Assembly (NCBI GenBank): GCA_018714895.1
Contig: DVMQ01000018.1
Location: forward strand, 202,930-266,929
Direction: 5' to 3'
Source of the DNA: Coprovicinus avistercoris
GTDB taxonomy: Bacteria > Actinomycetota > Coriobacteriia > Coriobacteriales > Atopobiaceae
Length of the DNA stretch: 64,000 nucleotides
Shown: one piece after another, positions 35,743 to 45,226 of the stretch
How the letters are laid out: every line of letters starts with the position of its first letter
Numbering within the stretch: the first letter of the stretch is position 1
Position numbers and translations under genes: made by a program
Notes under the pieces: model-generated
Database searches by the model: none
What the model saw: the letters and a program-made list of their open reading frames with translations, nothing else
Told to the model about the DNA's origin: nothing

Positions 35743-36843
35743 ATGAGATACCCCAAGCCTTTAGCTCCCGGCGGTGTAATAGACATAGTTGCTCCGGCGT
35801 TTGGCGCCATGACTGAGCCGTATCGTTCAGCTCTTGCCAATGCCGAACGCCGCTGGAAAGAAGCTGGTTATACCGTGCGAGAATGGCCATGTGTACGCGC
35901 TGACGATGGTGTTGGTATCTCAAGCTCTCCAGCTCGTTGTGCTGATGAGCTGATGCAAGCAATGCTCGATCCCACCTCCGATGTTGTGCTTTCCTGTGGG
36001 GGAGGAGAGCTCATGTGTGAAGTTGCGCAACGTCTTGATATTACTGCGCTTGCAGCAGCTTCACCCAAGTGGTTTATGGGGTACTCGGATAATACGAATC
36101 TAACGTTTCCACTTGCATGTCTTTGTGATAGTGCAAGCATTTATGGTCCCTGTGCACCTGCTTTTGGCATGGAGCCATGGCATCCGGCACTCCATGATGC
36201 ATGGGATCTTATCTGCGGTAAGGACCCCCGTAAGAAAAATGACTTTGCCCCTACCGTGGGGAGTTATGAGTCCTGGCAATTGGTTGCTCTAAAAGACGAA
36301 GAGCATCCGCTTGCTCCCTACAACACGACCGAGAAGCCTCGAACAACGGCATGGCATGTAGTAAGAAATACATTTGAGCCAGCAGAGCATCTCACGCTAA
36401 ACGGTCGGTTGATAGGTGGTTGCCTCGATGTGCTTGCTAATCTTTGTGGAACACCACTTGATGGTGCTCAGAAGTTTAATGAGCGCTATCAATCTGAAGG
36501 CGTTATCTGGTTCCTTGAGTCATGCGATCTTGGTCCGTTTTCAGTACGACGCGCCATTTGCCAGCTGGCGGCGGCGGGGTGGTTTTCTCAGGCGCGAGGA
36601 TTTATTTTTGGTAGACCGCTGCGCATAGATGATGAAGAAATGAGCCTTACCCAGCAACGTGCCATTCTGGATGGACTTTCTGAAGCTGGTATCCACGTGC
36701 CCGTTATTCTCGATAGCGATTTGGGACATTTGCCTCCATCGATGCCAATCGTGTGTGGAAGCTTAGGCAGGGCTGTGTTTGATGCAGATCCTCTGCAGGC
36801 TCCGCTTGGCACACTTACACTTGAAATGTGCGAGGAGGTGTAG
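35743..36843 (+). CDS. S66-family LD-carboxypeptidase / MccF-like serine peptidase
   Basis: 366-aa S66 peptidase. The family either trims peptidoglycan tetrapeptides at the L-D bond or, as MccF, degrades microcin C-type inhibitors. The nucleophile Ser lies in FMGYSDNTNLTF, with ICGPC-like substrate walls (SIYGPCAPAF), a Glu in IWFLESCD, and a His in DLGHLPPSMPI forming the triad. There is no signal peptide, so it acts in the cytoplasm. The frame stays open far upstream, antisense through fucO, but the ATG at 35743 with GAAGAGG fits the family start. It lies just before mnmA, which begins 2 bp after its stop. Confidence 0.85.
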   Translation: MRYPKPLAPGGVIDIVAPAFGAMTEPYRSALANAERRWKEAGYTVREWPCVRADDGVGISSSPARCADELMQAMLDPTSDVVLSCGGGELMCEVAQRLDITALAAASPKWFMGYSDNTNLTFPLACLCDSASIYGPCAPAFGMEPWHPALHDAWDLICGKDPRKKNDFAPTVGSYESWQLVALKDEEHPLAPYNTTEKPRTTAWHVVRNTFEPAEHLTLNGRLIGGCLDVLANLCGTPLDGAQKFNERYQSEGVIWFLESCDLGPFSVRRAICQLAAAGWFSQARGFIFGRPLRIDDEEMSLTQQRAILDGLSEAGIHVPVILDSDLGHLPPSMPIVCGSLGRAVFDADPLQAPLGTLTLEMCEEV

Positions 36844-36845
36844 AG

Positions 36846-37994
36846 ATGCGTGTTCTTATCGCCATGAGCGGAGGCGTCGACTCCGGAGTTACCGCTCTTT
36901 TGCTTGCGCGTCAGGGGTATGAATGCATCGGTGCAACCATGCTACTTGCCGAGGATGTTGTAGCAACGGGCTTGCTACCATCTGCCGAGGTTTTATCGGC
37001 GGATGATAAAGACTGGAGTATTGCCGATCCCATGGTTCCTCATCCGCTTGCTCCTGTGCCCGAGCCTTCCGATGTTGCAGATGCGCGTTCAATTTGTCGT
37101 TTGCTGGGTATTGAGCATCGCGTGATAGATGCGCGTCATGCGTTTGAAAGACGCGTGGTTGCGCCTTTCGTAAATGATTATGTCAACGGTCTTACGCCTA
37201 ACCCCTGTGTTGTATGCAACCGTTTGGTGAAGTTTGGCCTGCTCTGGGAGGTTGCCCAGGAGCTTGGTTGTGACGCTATTGCAACAGGACATTACGCCAG
37301 GATAGAGCGAGATAGCCAAGGTCGCCCGTGGATAGTGGAGGCCGATGATGTTGAAAAAGATCAGAGCTATGTGCTCTATCCGGTCCCCGAAGAGGTGCTG
37401 GAGCATCTGGTCTTACCTCTAGGAGAGGCGCCTGATAAAACATGGGTGCGCACAATAGCAGAACAAGCAGGTCTTACCAGTGCGCATAAAAGCGATAGTC
37501 AGGACATTTGTTTTGTGCCCGACGGCAACTACACCGCCTTTGTTGAGCGCAATACCAAAGTTGGCCCTCATAAAGGACAAATTCTTTCGACGGATGGAAC
37601 CTGCCTGGGGTGGCATATGGGCCACGAGCGTTTTACGCTGGGCCAGCGCAAGGGTCTCGGTGTTTCTGTGGGAAGAAGGGTGTACGTCGTTGGTAAGGAT
37701 GCAGCAACAAATACCGTGTACGTGGGGGATGAAGAACAGCTTATGGTCAGGCGCGTGACGGTTGACAATGCTGTGTTTGCCCCCGGGTGTCCTGAAGCGT
37801 CGTTTCAGGGAGAAGTGGTTACGTGCTACCACGGAGCCCGTCATAAAGCATCCATAGTACGAACAGGCGCTTCAACTTTTGAAGTGCGCTTTGAATCTGC
37901 CGTTCGTGCTCCTACGCCAGGCCAATCTGCCGTTGTTTACCTGGGCAATCGCGTGGCATGCGGGGGCGTGATGATAAAAACGTCTCCTTGTTAA
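36846..37994 (+). CDS. mnmA: tRNA-specific 2-thiouridylase MnmA
   Basis: 382-aa enzyme that adds sulfur to U34 of Lys, Glu and Gln tRNAs. The PP-loop is AMSGGVDSGV at residues 7-16. The catalytic cysteines are in NPCVVCN and SQDICFVPDG. The product is slightly longer than usual, with an insertion of about 20 residues between the PP-loop and DARSICRLLG. GAGGAGGTGTAGAG, made by the end of the S66 gene, is the ribosome-binding site, so the two genes are coupled. Confidence 0.95.
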   Translation: MRVLIAMSGGVDSGVTALLLARQGYECIGATMLLAEDVVATGLLPSAEVLSADDKDWSIADPMVPHPLAPVPEPSDVADARSICRLLGIEHRVIDARHAFERRVVAPFVNDYVNGLTPNPCVVCNRLVKFGLLWEVAQELGCDAIATGHYARIERDSQGRPWIVEADDVEKDQSYVLYPVPEEVLEHLVLPLGEAPDKTWVRTIAEQAGLTSAHKSDSQDICFVPDGNYTAFVERNTKVGPHKGQILSTDGTCLGWHMGHERFTLGQRKGLGVSVGRRVYVVGKDAATNTVYVGDEEQLMVRRVTVDNAVFAPGCPEASFQGEVVTCYHGARHKASIVRTGASTFEVRFESAVRAPTPGQSAVVYLGNRVACGGVMIKTSPC

Positions 37995-38082
37995 ATTCCG
38001 CTAGAATGAATTTTATATTTCGGCAAACGGTATCATCTATTTCGTTAGTGTCATCCGGGGTATGGTGATATTAATCGAGTAC

Positions 38083-38097
38083 ACCCGCTTTGCGGGT
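38083..38097 (+). other. Small hairpin ahead of ppc
   Basis: ACCCGC-TTT-GCGGGT sits about 20 bp before the ppc start, next to its ribosome-binding site. There is no T-run. It could modulate translation or mark the end of the mnmA transcript. Confidence 0.4.
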
Positions 38098-38116
38098 TGA
38101 CGCATAAGGAGGCACT

Positions 38117-40849
38117 GTGTCAGAACCCTCTGTAAGTTCTCTGTCTGAGCACTCCCTGTCGTCGGCTGCAGCTACCGAAGAAGCGCTAACTCTGGCAGTT
38201 CCAGAAGAGCTTCAGGACAATATGCTGCTGTTTTTGCGACTCGTTCGTAAAGTATTAAACGAATATGACGCTGAGTTGTTATCGATCTTCGATGAGTTGC
38301 TCGCCGATGCAATTCGTGCAAATTCTGAAGATGCTGCCGAGACAGACGATGAACGTGAAGCATTTTCTGATGCGGTACGTATTATCGATTCTTTGCCTGT
38401 GGAGCGCGCCACCATTCTGATGCGTGCCTTTACGGTTTATTTCCATCTCGCCAATATTTGCGAAGAAAACTATCGCGTTACTTCGTTGCGCGATCGAGAG
38501 GCAACCGTGCCAACCGATCAGCCTGAAGATCCTATCAACGATCTCACTGTGGCCTATCATCGCTTGGTTGACGAGTGCGGGCGTGGCAAAGCAATTGCCT
38601 TGCTCAATCGTTTGGAGTTCCGTCCCGTCTTTACTGCTCACCCTACGGAGGCGCGCCGTAAAGCGGTTGAAGGCAAGATTCGTCGCATATCAGATTTGCT
38701 CGAAGAGCGTTCGCGCCTGGGTGGTGCTTCTCTGGCCGAGAATGAGCGCTGCATGTTGCAGGAGATTGACGCGATGTTCCGCACTTCTCCGATTGCCTTG
38801 AAGCGTCCAACTCCTGTTGAAGAAGCAGAGACCGTTATTGATATTTTCGATAACACCCTCTTCGATATGGTGCCTGAGGTATACCGTCGTTTTGACGATT
38901 GGGAGCAGGGTGATAAGGCCGGCTGCGTGCCGCCCATGTGCCCGGCGTTTTTCCACCCGGGTTCTTGGATTGGCTCCGATCGCGATGGTAATCCCAATGT
39001 AACCGCGCGAGTATCACGGCAAGTTGCTGAGAAATATCGTGTCCACGTTCTGAAGGCATTGGCGGAGCGTACACGCACTACTGGTCGTAACCTTACGCTC
39101 GATGCTCAGTACACCAAACCGTCTGACGAGTTGGTAAACCTCTGGAATCATCAGGTTGAGATGAGCGAGACGCTTACCAATCGTGCAGCAGGCATCTCTG
39201 CAAGTGAGCGTCATCGTGCCGTTATGCTCGTTATTGCAAATCGCCTGGAAGCAACCGTTACGCGCGTTGCCGACGTGATGTATCGCAACGCTGATGAGTA
39301 TATTGAGGACCTTCGTGTTGTGCAGCGCTCACTCGCAAAGGCTGGTGCCGTCCGCACAGCTTATGGTCCTGTCCAAAAGCTCATTTGGCAGGCACAGACC
39401 TTTGGCTTCCATCTCGTCGAGATGGAGTTCCGTCAGCATTCCGTTGTTCATGAGCGTGCCTTAGCCGATATTCGCGAACATGGGCGATGGGGCGAGCACG
39501 GCGAACTTGATCCCATGACTCGTGAGGTGCTCGATACGTTCCGTGCCATTGGCTCCATTCAGCGTAAAAATGGCATTCAGGCCGCCCGCCGTTATATCGT
39601 TTCGTTTACAAAGTCTGCACAGGACGTTGCGAATGTGTACGAGTTGGCGCGCCTTGCCTTTGCTCACGCGCAGGATGTGCCTGTCTTGGATGTTATCCCG
39701 CTCTTTGAGCAGATAGAGGACCTCGAAAATGCTGTAACAACGCTCGATGGCATTATTGCTCTGCCAGAGGTACAGCAGCGTCTCTCCGAAACGGGGCGTC
39801 GCCTTGAGGTTATGCTCGGCTATTCGGACTCTTCAAAGGATGCTGGCCCGACCTCTGCCACGCTTGTGCTGCATGCAGCGCAGGCGGCCATTGCAAAGTG
39901 GGCTGACGAGAACAACATCGATTTGGTACTCATGCATGGTCGCGGTGGCGCTGTTGGACGCGGTGGTGGTCCTGCTAACCGTGCGGTGCTTTCACAGCCG
40001 AAAGGTTCGGTTAACTGCTGCTTCAAACTTACTGAGCAGGGCGAAGTCATTTTTGCTCGCTACGGAGATCCCACCCTTGCGCGGCGCCATGTCGAATCGG
40101 TTGCAGGCGCTACACTCCTACAATCTGCACCATCTATCGAGTGGGTTAATACCGAGACGATGGATAAATTTGCCGATGTAGCCACTGCGCTCGATGAGGC
40201 ATCTCGTGAACGCTATCTCGATCTTCTCAACACCGAGAACTTCCCAGAGTGGTTTAGCGAGGTAACGCCGCTCAACGAGATTGGTCTTATGCCTATTGGT
40301 AGCCGTCCTGCGAAGCGCGGCTTGGGCGCAAAGTCTCTTGATGACCTGCGCACCATTCCTTGGATTTTCTCATGGTCGCAGGCGCGCTCCAATTTGGCCG
40401 CATGGTATGGCCTGGGAACGGCATGTGAGCGCTTTGGAGATCTCGACCGTTTGCGTGAGGCCTATGCGGAGTGGCCCCTGTTCACTACGTTTATCGACAA
40501 CATAGAGATGTCACTCTCCAAGACAGACGAGCGTATCGCGCGTATGTACTTGGCTTTGGCAGAGCGTCCCGATCTCGATGAGAAGGTCCTCTCTGAAATG
40601 GAGCTCACACGTAAGTGGGTTCTGGCGATTACCGGCGATAACTGGCCGCTTGAGCATCGCCGTGTGCTTGGTCCGGTTATTAAGATGCGTCTGCCCTTTG
40701 TAAACGTGCTTTCGATTGCGCAGGTTCGTGCACTCGATGCCGTTCGTACGCATACCGATAAGCTTACGCCTGAGGAAAAAGAGCGCTTCATTTACCTTAT
40801 TCTTTGTACGGTTTCTGGTGTCGCTGCGGGCCTGCAAAATACAGGGTGA
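38117..40849 (+). CDS. ppc: Phosphoenolpyruvate carboxylase
   Basis: 910-aa enzyme fixing bicarbonate on PEP to give oxaloacetate, the anaplerotic route to C4 acids. Catalytic signatures are FTAHPTEARRK near residue 173, GYSDSSKDAG near 575 and HGRGGAVGRGGGPANRA near 610. The C-terminus ends QNTG, as in the family. The start is GTG with AAGGAGGCACT upstream. The length matches the family and no frameshift is seen. Confidence 0.97.
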   Translation: MSEPSVSSLSEHSLSSAAATEEALTLAVPEELQDNMLLFLRLVRKVLNEYDAELLSIFDELLADAIRANSEDAAETDDEREAFSDAVRIIDSLPVERATILMRAFTVYFHLANICEENYRVTSLRDREATVPTDQPEDPINDLTVAYHRLVDECGRGKAIALLNRLEFRPVFTAHPTEARRKAVEGKIRRISDLLEERSRLGGASLAENERCMLQEIDAMFRTSPIALKRPTPVEEAETVIDIFDNTLFDMVPEVYRRFDDWEQGDKAGCVPPMCPAFFHPGSWIGSDRDGNPNVTARVSRQVAEKYRVHVLKALAERTRTTGRNLTLDAQYTKPSDELVNLWNHQVEMSETLTNRAAGISASERHRAVMLVIANRLEATVTRVADVMYRNADEYIEDLRVVQRSLAKAGAVRTAYGPVQKLIWQAQTFGFHLVEMEFRQHSVVHERALADIREHGRWGEHGELDPMTREVLDTFRAIGSIQRKNGIQAARRYIVSFTKSAQDVANVYELARLAFAHAQDVPVLDVIPLFEQIEDLENAVTTLDGIIALPEVQQRLSETGRRLEVMLGYSDSSKDAGPTSATLVLHAAQAAIAKWADENNIDLVLMHGRGGAVGRGGGPANRAVLSQPKGSVNCCFKLTEQGEVIFARYGDPTLARRHVESVAGATLLQSAPSIEWVNTETMDKFADVATALDEASRERYLDLLNTENFPEWFSEVTPLNEIGLMPIGSRPAKRGLGAKSLDDLRTIPWIFSWSQARSNLAAWYGLGTACERFGDLDRLREAYAEWPLFTTFIDNIEMSLSKTDERIARMYLALAERPDLDEKVLSEMELTRKWVLAITGDNWPLEHRRVLGPVIKMRLPFVNVLSIAQVRALDAVRTHTDKLTPEEKERFIYLILCTVSGVAAGLQNTG

Positions 40850-40872
40850 TGTTGTAAGAAACGATGAGATTT

Positions 40873-40906
40873 ACAATGCGCTGCGTCTACGTGGCGCATT
40901 GTTTTT
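40873..40906 (+). terminator. Terminator after ppc
   Basis: ACAATGCGC and GCGCATTGT form a stem with inner CGT/ACG pairing, followed by TTTT. Confidence 0.8.
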
Positions 40907-41006
40907 ATAGCGACAAAAGATAAAAGCCCGTTGGGCTGTATGGGCTGTGTATACTTGACGGCTAGTGCTTGCGTGTTGAGTATGCTGGCGAGAAGGGATT
41001 GCACAG

Positions 41007-42329
41007 ATGGCGCAGAGGGTGCAGGGAACTGAAGATCTGTTTGGCGATTACATGCGTGCATGGCAGCGCATGTGTGATATAGCGCGTGATCTCTTTGGAG
41101 CTTACGGCTTCGACATGATAGAAACGCCTGCACTTGAACAGGTTGATACGTTCGTACACGGTATTGGTGAGTCCACCGATGTCGTGCGTAAGGAAATGTT
41201 CCGCGTATTCTCTGGCGCCTTGCTTGAAGGCATGCTTGAAAAAGGTACTGAGAAACACCTCAAGCCGCGCCAGCGTATGGCTATGCGTCCCGAAGGAACT
41301 GCAGGTGTGGTCCGTGCAGCTGTTGAGCACAATTTTGTGCCCCAGGGAGCTGCTCCTGCAAAACTGTGGTATGCCGAGGCAATGTTTCGCGGCGAGCGTC
41401 CGCAGAAGGGTCGTCTGCGTCAGTTCCATCAGATAGGTGTGGAGTGGCTTGGAGCTTCTGATCCTGCTGCAGATGCTGAGTGCATCATCATGCTTATGGA
41501 GTTCTACAAGCGTCTAGGATTTAGTGATTCAGATCTAAAGCTCTCTATCAACTCTATGGGCGATGCAGCATGCCGTCCCGCTTATCGCAACAAAGTCCGC
41601 GATTTTATCCTCGACCATGCCGATGAAATGTGCGATGAGTGCCGCGAGCGTGCCGAGATTAACCCGCTGCGTGCGTTTGACTGCAAAAATGATCACTGCC
41701 GTGAAATTATGGCTTCTGCACCGCTTGCACCCGATAATCTCTGTGATGAATGTGCAGCTCATTACGATGCTGTGAAGAAGTATTTGGATGCGGCTGGAAT
41801 CGCGTATGTGGAAGATCCAACGCTTGTTCGCGGTCTCGACTATTACACCCGTACCGTTTTTGAGGTTGAGGCACTTGGCGCGGGGATTGGCTCAATTGGC
41901 GGTGGCGGTCGTTACGATGGTCTTATGGAGCTTGAGGGAGGCCGTCCAACACCTGGTTTGGGCTTTGCAGTTGGATTTGAGCGTATCGTTTTAGCGCTTC
42001 AGGCCAAGGGTATTGATCCTTATGGAGAAAAGTCTTCTTGCGTCTATGTAGCCCATACGCCAGGTACCACTGAGCGTGATGCTGTGTTTGATATCTGTTT
42101 GATGCTTCGTAACGCTGGTATTCATACCGAAGCCGATTACCAAGGACGTTCACTCAAAAGCCAGTTTAAGCAGGCCGATCGTCTTGCGGCGAAACTCTGT
42201 GTTGTTGTGGGTGCCGATGAGGTTGCAGAGGGTGTTGTTACGGTGCGCGACATGGCAACACACGAGCAGACGCGCGTGTCAAAAGACGAGCTTGTAAACT
42301 ACATTTTGACCAACCTGGCCGAAGCGTAG
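41007..42329 (+). CDS. hisS: Histidyl-tRNA synthetase
   Basis: 440-aa class II synthetase. Motif 2 is FRGERPQKGRLRQFHQ. The histidine-specific signatures are LVRGLDYYTRTVFE and GGGGRYDGL, and motif 3 is GLGFAVGFERI. A cysteine-rich segment (CDECRE...CDCKNDHC-like) lies mid-protein, as in many actinobacterial HisRS. The C-terminal anticodon-binding domain is complete. AGAAGGG precedes the ATG. No T-box is visible in the short leader. Confidence 0.97.
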   Translation: MAQRVQGTEDLFGDYMRAWQRMCDIARDLFGAYGFDMIETPALEQVDTFVHGIGESTDVVRKEMFRVFSGALLEGMLEKGTEKHLKPRQRMAMRPEGTAGVVRAAVEHNFVPQGAAPAKLWYAEAMFRGERPQKGRLRQFHQIGVEWLGASDPAADAECIIMLMEFYKRLGFSDSDLKLSINSMGDAACRPAYRNKVRDFILDHADEMCDECRERAEINPLRAFDCKNDHCREIMASAPLAPDNLCDECAAHYDAVKKYLDAAGIAYVEDPTLVRGLDYYTRTVFEVEALGAGIGSIGGGGRYDGLMELEGGRPTPGLGFAVGFERIVLALQAKGIDPYGEKSSCVYVAHTPGTTERDAVFDICLMLRNAGIHTEADYQGRSLKSQFKQADRLAAKLCVVVGADEVAEGVVTVRDMATHEQTRVSKDELVNYILTNLAEA

Positions 42330-42375
42330 GAGTGAGCCTCATTGAGGCAATACTCTTGTGTACAGAAGCACTGTC

Positions 42376-43392
42376 ATGTCGTATACGGCAAGTCACAAAA
42401 ACATTGCTTTGGCGCAGGATAATTGCGTCAAGATACCGGTACATGACACGGTATCCGCCCGTACCTTTTTGCTTGATTTGGGAATTAAGCCCCGCGAGGT
42501 TCATGCCATCTTTGAAGAACAGCGCCTTACGTGTTCAGGCGAGGTGCTTAAACGCAACGACATGATCTCGCCGGGAATAGTGCTTGATCTCAGGCTTGCT
42601 TGTAGTCAGATAGATCTGCCAGATACAGCAGTTCCTGCGTGTCGGGTGGTGTATGAAGATGGTATTGTGCTTGCGTGTGACAAGCAAGCCGGTGTACTTG
42701 TTCACAGCGATGGGAATGATGCGCCTACGCTTACCGACGCAGTTCAGGCACATCTTGCAAGCCAAGGCATTTATCGGCGTGCACAGGCTGTACAACGCAT
42801 TGATGTTCCTACCACAGGGTTGGTGCTCTTCTCGACAGCGCGCGAGTTTCAACCTGCTTTGGATGAGCAGATGGCTTCGAGGTCGATGCATAAACGATAT
42901 CTTGCGATTGTGAAGGGTACGCCTTCGTGGAAAACGCGTCATATTACCGCTGGAATAGGACGCGATCGTCATCATGCGCAGCGCATGCGTGTCTGTGCGC
43001 CTGGACAGGGAAAATATGCGTCGACATATGTGCGCGTATTGGCTCACCACGATGGATTAACACTGGTGGAAGCTGAGATTGAGACAGGCAGACGCCATCA
43101 GATTCGAGTGCATCTCGCATCGGTGGGTTACCCCCTTTTGGGTGATACGCTCTATGGAGACGGTTTTGGCGATGTTAGTGGCAAAAATGAGAAGACTGCC
43201 TCTTCTCGGATAAGAAAAGGACAAAAGCAGAAAAAGGCTCATGGCAGCGTTTGCGCAGGCGATGAATCGCTTATGTTGCATGCCTGGCGTGAAGAGTTTG
43301 TGCATCCGCTTACACACGTGCCGCTTACCATAAGAACTGCTTGGCCAGAACGTTTCGAACATTTGGGCTTCTACGAGGACTACTTTGTTTGA
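42376..43392 (+). CDS. RluA-family pseudouridine synthase
   Basis: 338-aa enzyme that isomerises uridine in rRNA or tRNA. The catalytic Asp lies in QRIDVPTTGLVLF (family HRLDxxTSG); GRRHQIRVHL and YPLLGDTLYG are the usual C-terminal motifs. An S4-like segment precedes the catalytic domain. A basic low-complexity insert (SSRIRKGQKQKKAHG) near residue 290 is unusual. The start is ambiguous between GTG 42358 (GAGG ten bases upstream) and ATG 42376. The exact RNA target cannot be told from sequence. Confidence 0.88.
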   Translation: MSYTASHKNIALAQDNCVKIPVHDTVSARTFLLDLGIKPREVHAIFEEQRLTCSGEVLKRNDMISPGIVLDLRLACSQIDLPDTAVPACRVVYEDGIVLACDKQAGVLVHSDGNDAPTLTDAVQAHLASQGIYRRAQAVQRIDVPTTGLVLFSTAREFQPALDEQMASRSMHKRYLAIVKGTPSWKTRHITAGIGRDRHHAQRMRVCAPGQGKYASTYVRVLAHHDGLTLVEAEIETGRRHQIRVHLASVGYPLLGDTLYGDGFGDVSGKNEKTASSRIRKGQKQKKAHGSVCAGDESLMLHAWREEFVHPLTHVPLTIRTAWPERFEHLGFYEDYFV

Positions 43393-43446
43393 TACTCTAT
43401 CCGAGAGGAGAGGTGGCTGAGAGGGGCCGCCTTGGGAGGAGGATAG

Positions 43447-45063
43447 ATGAGCAACACCATGCGCGGTGTGTACACGAATCTTACCGAGATTCGCCGCAAA
43501 GTATTCCGAGGCGTTGCAGAGATTGCCTATGGCGACGAGGATGATGCAAAACGTCTTGAACAGCTGCCGTATGAGATTATCCCAGGTGAAATCGCCACGT
43601 ATCGTGAGAGTGTCTTTCTGGAGCGTGCAATTGTCTCTGAGCGTATTCGCCTGGCGCTGGGGCTGCCCTTGCAGGGTGTAGATAAGCCAGCTGAGCTCAC
43701 TGAAGGTCTCACAGAAGCCTGGAAACCTGAGACGTACTATGAGCCGCCCCTTATCAATATCATTTCTTTTGCATGCAATGCCTGCAAAGACAATGTGTAT
43801 GAGGTCAGCAACGCATGCCAGGGTTGCTTAGCTCACCCTTGTCGTGAAATTTGTCCCAAAGGTGCCATTACCTTTGTGAACAAGAAGGCTTATATCGATC
43901 AGAGTAAGTGCATTAAGTGTGGTCGATGCATGGCCATTTGCCCCTATCATGCGATTCAGCACTACGAGCGCCCCTGTGCAAAGGCTTGCGGTATGCACGC
44001 CATTGGCTCGGATGAGCATGGTCGCGCCACAATTGATTACGACAAGTGTGTCTCCTGCGGTCAGTGCCTTGTTAACTGCCCCTTTGGTGCAATTGCTGAT
44101 AAGAGCCAGCTCTTCCAGGTCATTCAGGCCATCAATCAGGGCGATGAAGTTATTGCTGCTGTAGCTCCTTCGTTTGTTGGCCAGTTTGGCGGCAAGGGCA
44201 ATGTGGGCAAGTTGCGTGAAGCTTTCAAGCTGCTCGGTTTCTCCGGTGTTGAAGAGGTCGCACTCGGAGCGGATTTGTGCTCTGTTCAGGAAGCCGATTA
44301 CTTCATAGAAGAAGTGCCGGATAAGATGCCCTTCATGGCAACTTCTTGCTGCCCCGCATGGTCGGTTATGGCAAAGAAGGAATTCCCTGAATACGCAGAG
44401 TGCGTTTCGATGGCGCTTACGCCAATGACACTAACGGCTCGTATGATTCGCCGTGAGCATCCCAATGCCAAGATTGTGTTCGTTGGTCCTTGTGCAGCAA
44501 AGAAGCTTGAAGCCATGCGTAAGAGTGTCCGTTCAGAGGTAGATTTTGTTCTCACCTTTGAAGAAATGGCGGGCATGATGGCCGCAAAGGACATTGAATA
44601 TCTTGAGCTTGAAGATGACAACAAGTCCGACTTTGATGTTGCTTCTGCCGATGGCCGTGGTTTTGCTGTTTCTGGTGGCGTTGCCAAGGCTGTTGTAAAT
44701 GTCATTAAGGATAAGTACCCCGATCGTGAGGTCAACGTTGAGTCTGCGGAAGGCCTTGAAGAATGTCGCGTCATGATGAAGGCGGCTGCTAAGGGCAAAC
44801 TCAACGGCTACCTGCTGGAAGGCATGGCATGTCCTGGTGGCTGCATTGCCGGCGCCGGTACTCTTGCTCCCATTCAGAAGACGTCTGCAATGGTTGGCAT
44901 GTATGCCCGTCGTTCTCCCCACAAGCATGCAGATGAGAGCGGTCTTGAAGGAAATATTCCTGAACTTGTGCGCGAAGATGATTACAAGAATCTTGGCGCC
45001 AATGAGATTGCCGAAACCGAAGACGCTATGGGAACGGCTCATAAGGATGACGCTGCGAAATAG
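43447..45063 (+). CDS. [FeFe] hydrogenase, ferredoxin-type (group B-like)
   Basis: 538-aa monomeric hydrogenase that reduces protons with ferredoxin electrons. N-terminal [4Fe-4S] motifs include CIKCGRCMAICP and CVSCGQCLVNCP, plus a Cys-rich stretch CNACKDNVYEVSNACQGC. The H-cluster signatures are P1 TSCCPAW near residue 298, P2 VGPCAAKKLE near 346, and P3 EGMACPGGCIAGAG near 457. P2 and P3 deviate from classic group A (PCxxKxxE, GGG), pointing to group B. GGGAGGAGGATAG precedes the ATG. No HydE/F/G maturation genes are in the window. It is the likely electron sink for PFOR. Confidence 0.9.
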   Translation: MSNTMRGVYTNLTEIRRKVFRGVAEIAYGDEDDAKRLEQLPYEIIPGEIATYRESVFLERAIVSERIRLALGLPLQGVDKPAELTEGLTEAWKPETYYEPPLINIISFACNACKDNVYEVSNACQGCLAHPCREICPKGAITFVNKKAYIDQSKCIKCGRCMAICPYHAIQHYERPCAKACGMHAIGSDEHGRATIDYDKCVSCGQCLVNCPFGAIADKSQLFQVIQAINQGDEVIAAVAPSFVGQFGGKGNVGKLREAFKLLGFSGVEEVALGADLCSVQEADYFIEEVPDKMPFMATSCCPAWSVMAKKEFPEYAECVSMALTPMTLTARMIRREHPNAKIVFVGPCAAKKLEAMRKSVRSEVDFVLTFEEMAGMMAAKDIEYLELEDDNKSDFDVASADGRGFAVSGGVAKAVVNVIKDKYPDREVNVESAEGLEECRVMMKAAAKGKLNGYLLEGMACPGGCIAGAGTLAPIQKTSAMVGMYARRSPHKHADESGLEGNIPELVREDDYKNLGANEIAETEDAMGTAHKDDAAK

Positions 45064-45087
45064 TGTGTTTGTTACAGCGTGTTTGAA

Positions 45088-45116
45088 GGCCTGAACAGTT
45101 TGTTCAGGCCTTTTTT
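45088..45116 (+). terminator. Terminator after the hydrogenase gene
   Basis: GGCCTGAACA and TGTTCAGGCC form a perfect 10-bp stem with a 3-nt loop, followed by TTTTTT. Confidence 0.95.
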
Positions 45117-45164
45117 CTTGAAAGTGACACTGTGAAACGTCTTAATCGCTCGGCGTGAAAGAAG

Positions 45165-45206
45165 AAAAAAGAGGCCGGAGCAGATGCCGGCCTCAGGCTT
45201 TTTTTT
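45165..45206 (-). terminator. Terminator of the small unknown gene (bidirectional shape)
   Basis: GAGGCCGG (45171-45178) and CCGGCCTC (45187-45194) pair. On the minus strand the stem runs into TTTTTTC. The plus strand also has a T-run a few bases later. Confidence 0.88.
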
Positions 45207-45226
45207 ATTGCAGATGTAAGTAATTA

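Noticed and set aside
40907..41006. Possible T-box before hisS
   Set aside because: The leader is too short and lacks the T-box sequence and antiterminator.
43407..43421. GGAGAGGTGGCTGAG, which looks like the 5' end of a serine tRNA, before the hydrogenase gene
   Set aside because: No anticodon arm, T-arm or acceptor 3' end follows. The region runs directly into a ribosome-binding site. At most a tRNA fragment, more likely chance.
43416..43436. CTGAGA reminiscent of a TPP riboswitch
   Set aside because: The other conserved thi-box segments are absent, and the gene downstream is a hydrogenase.
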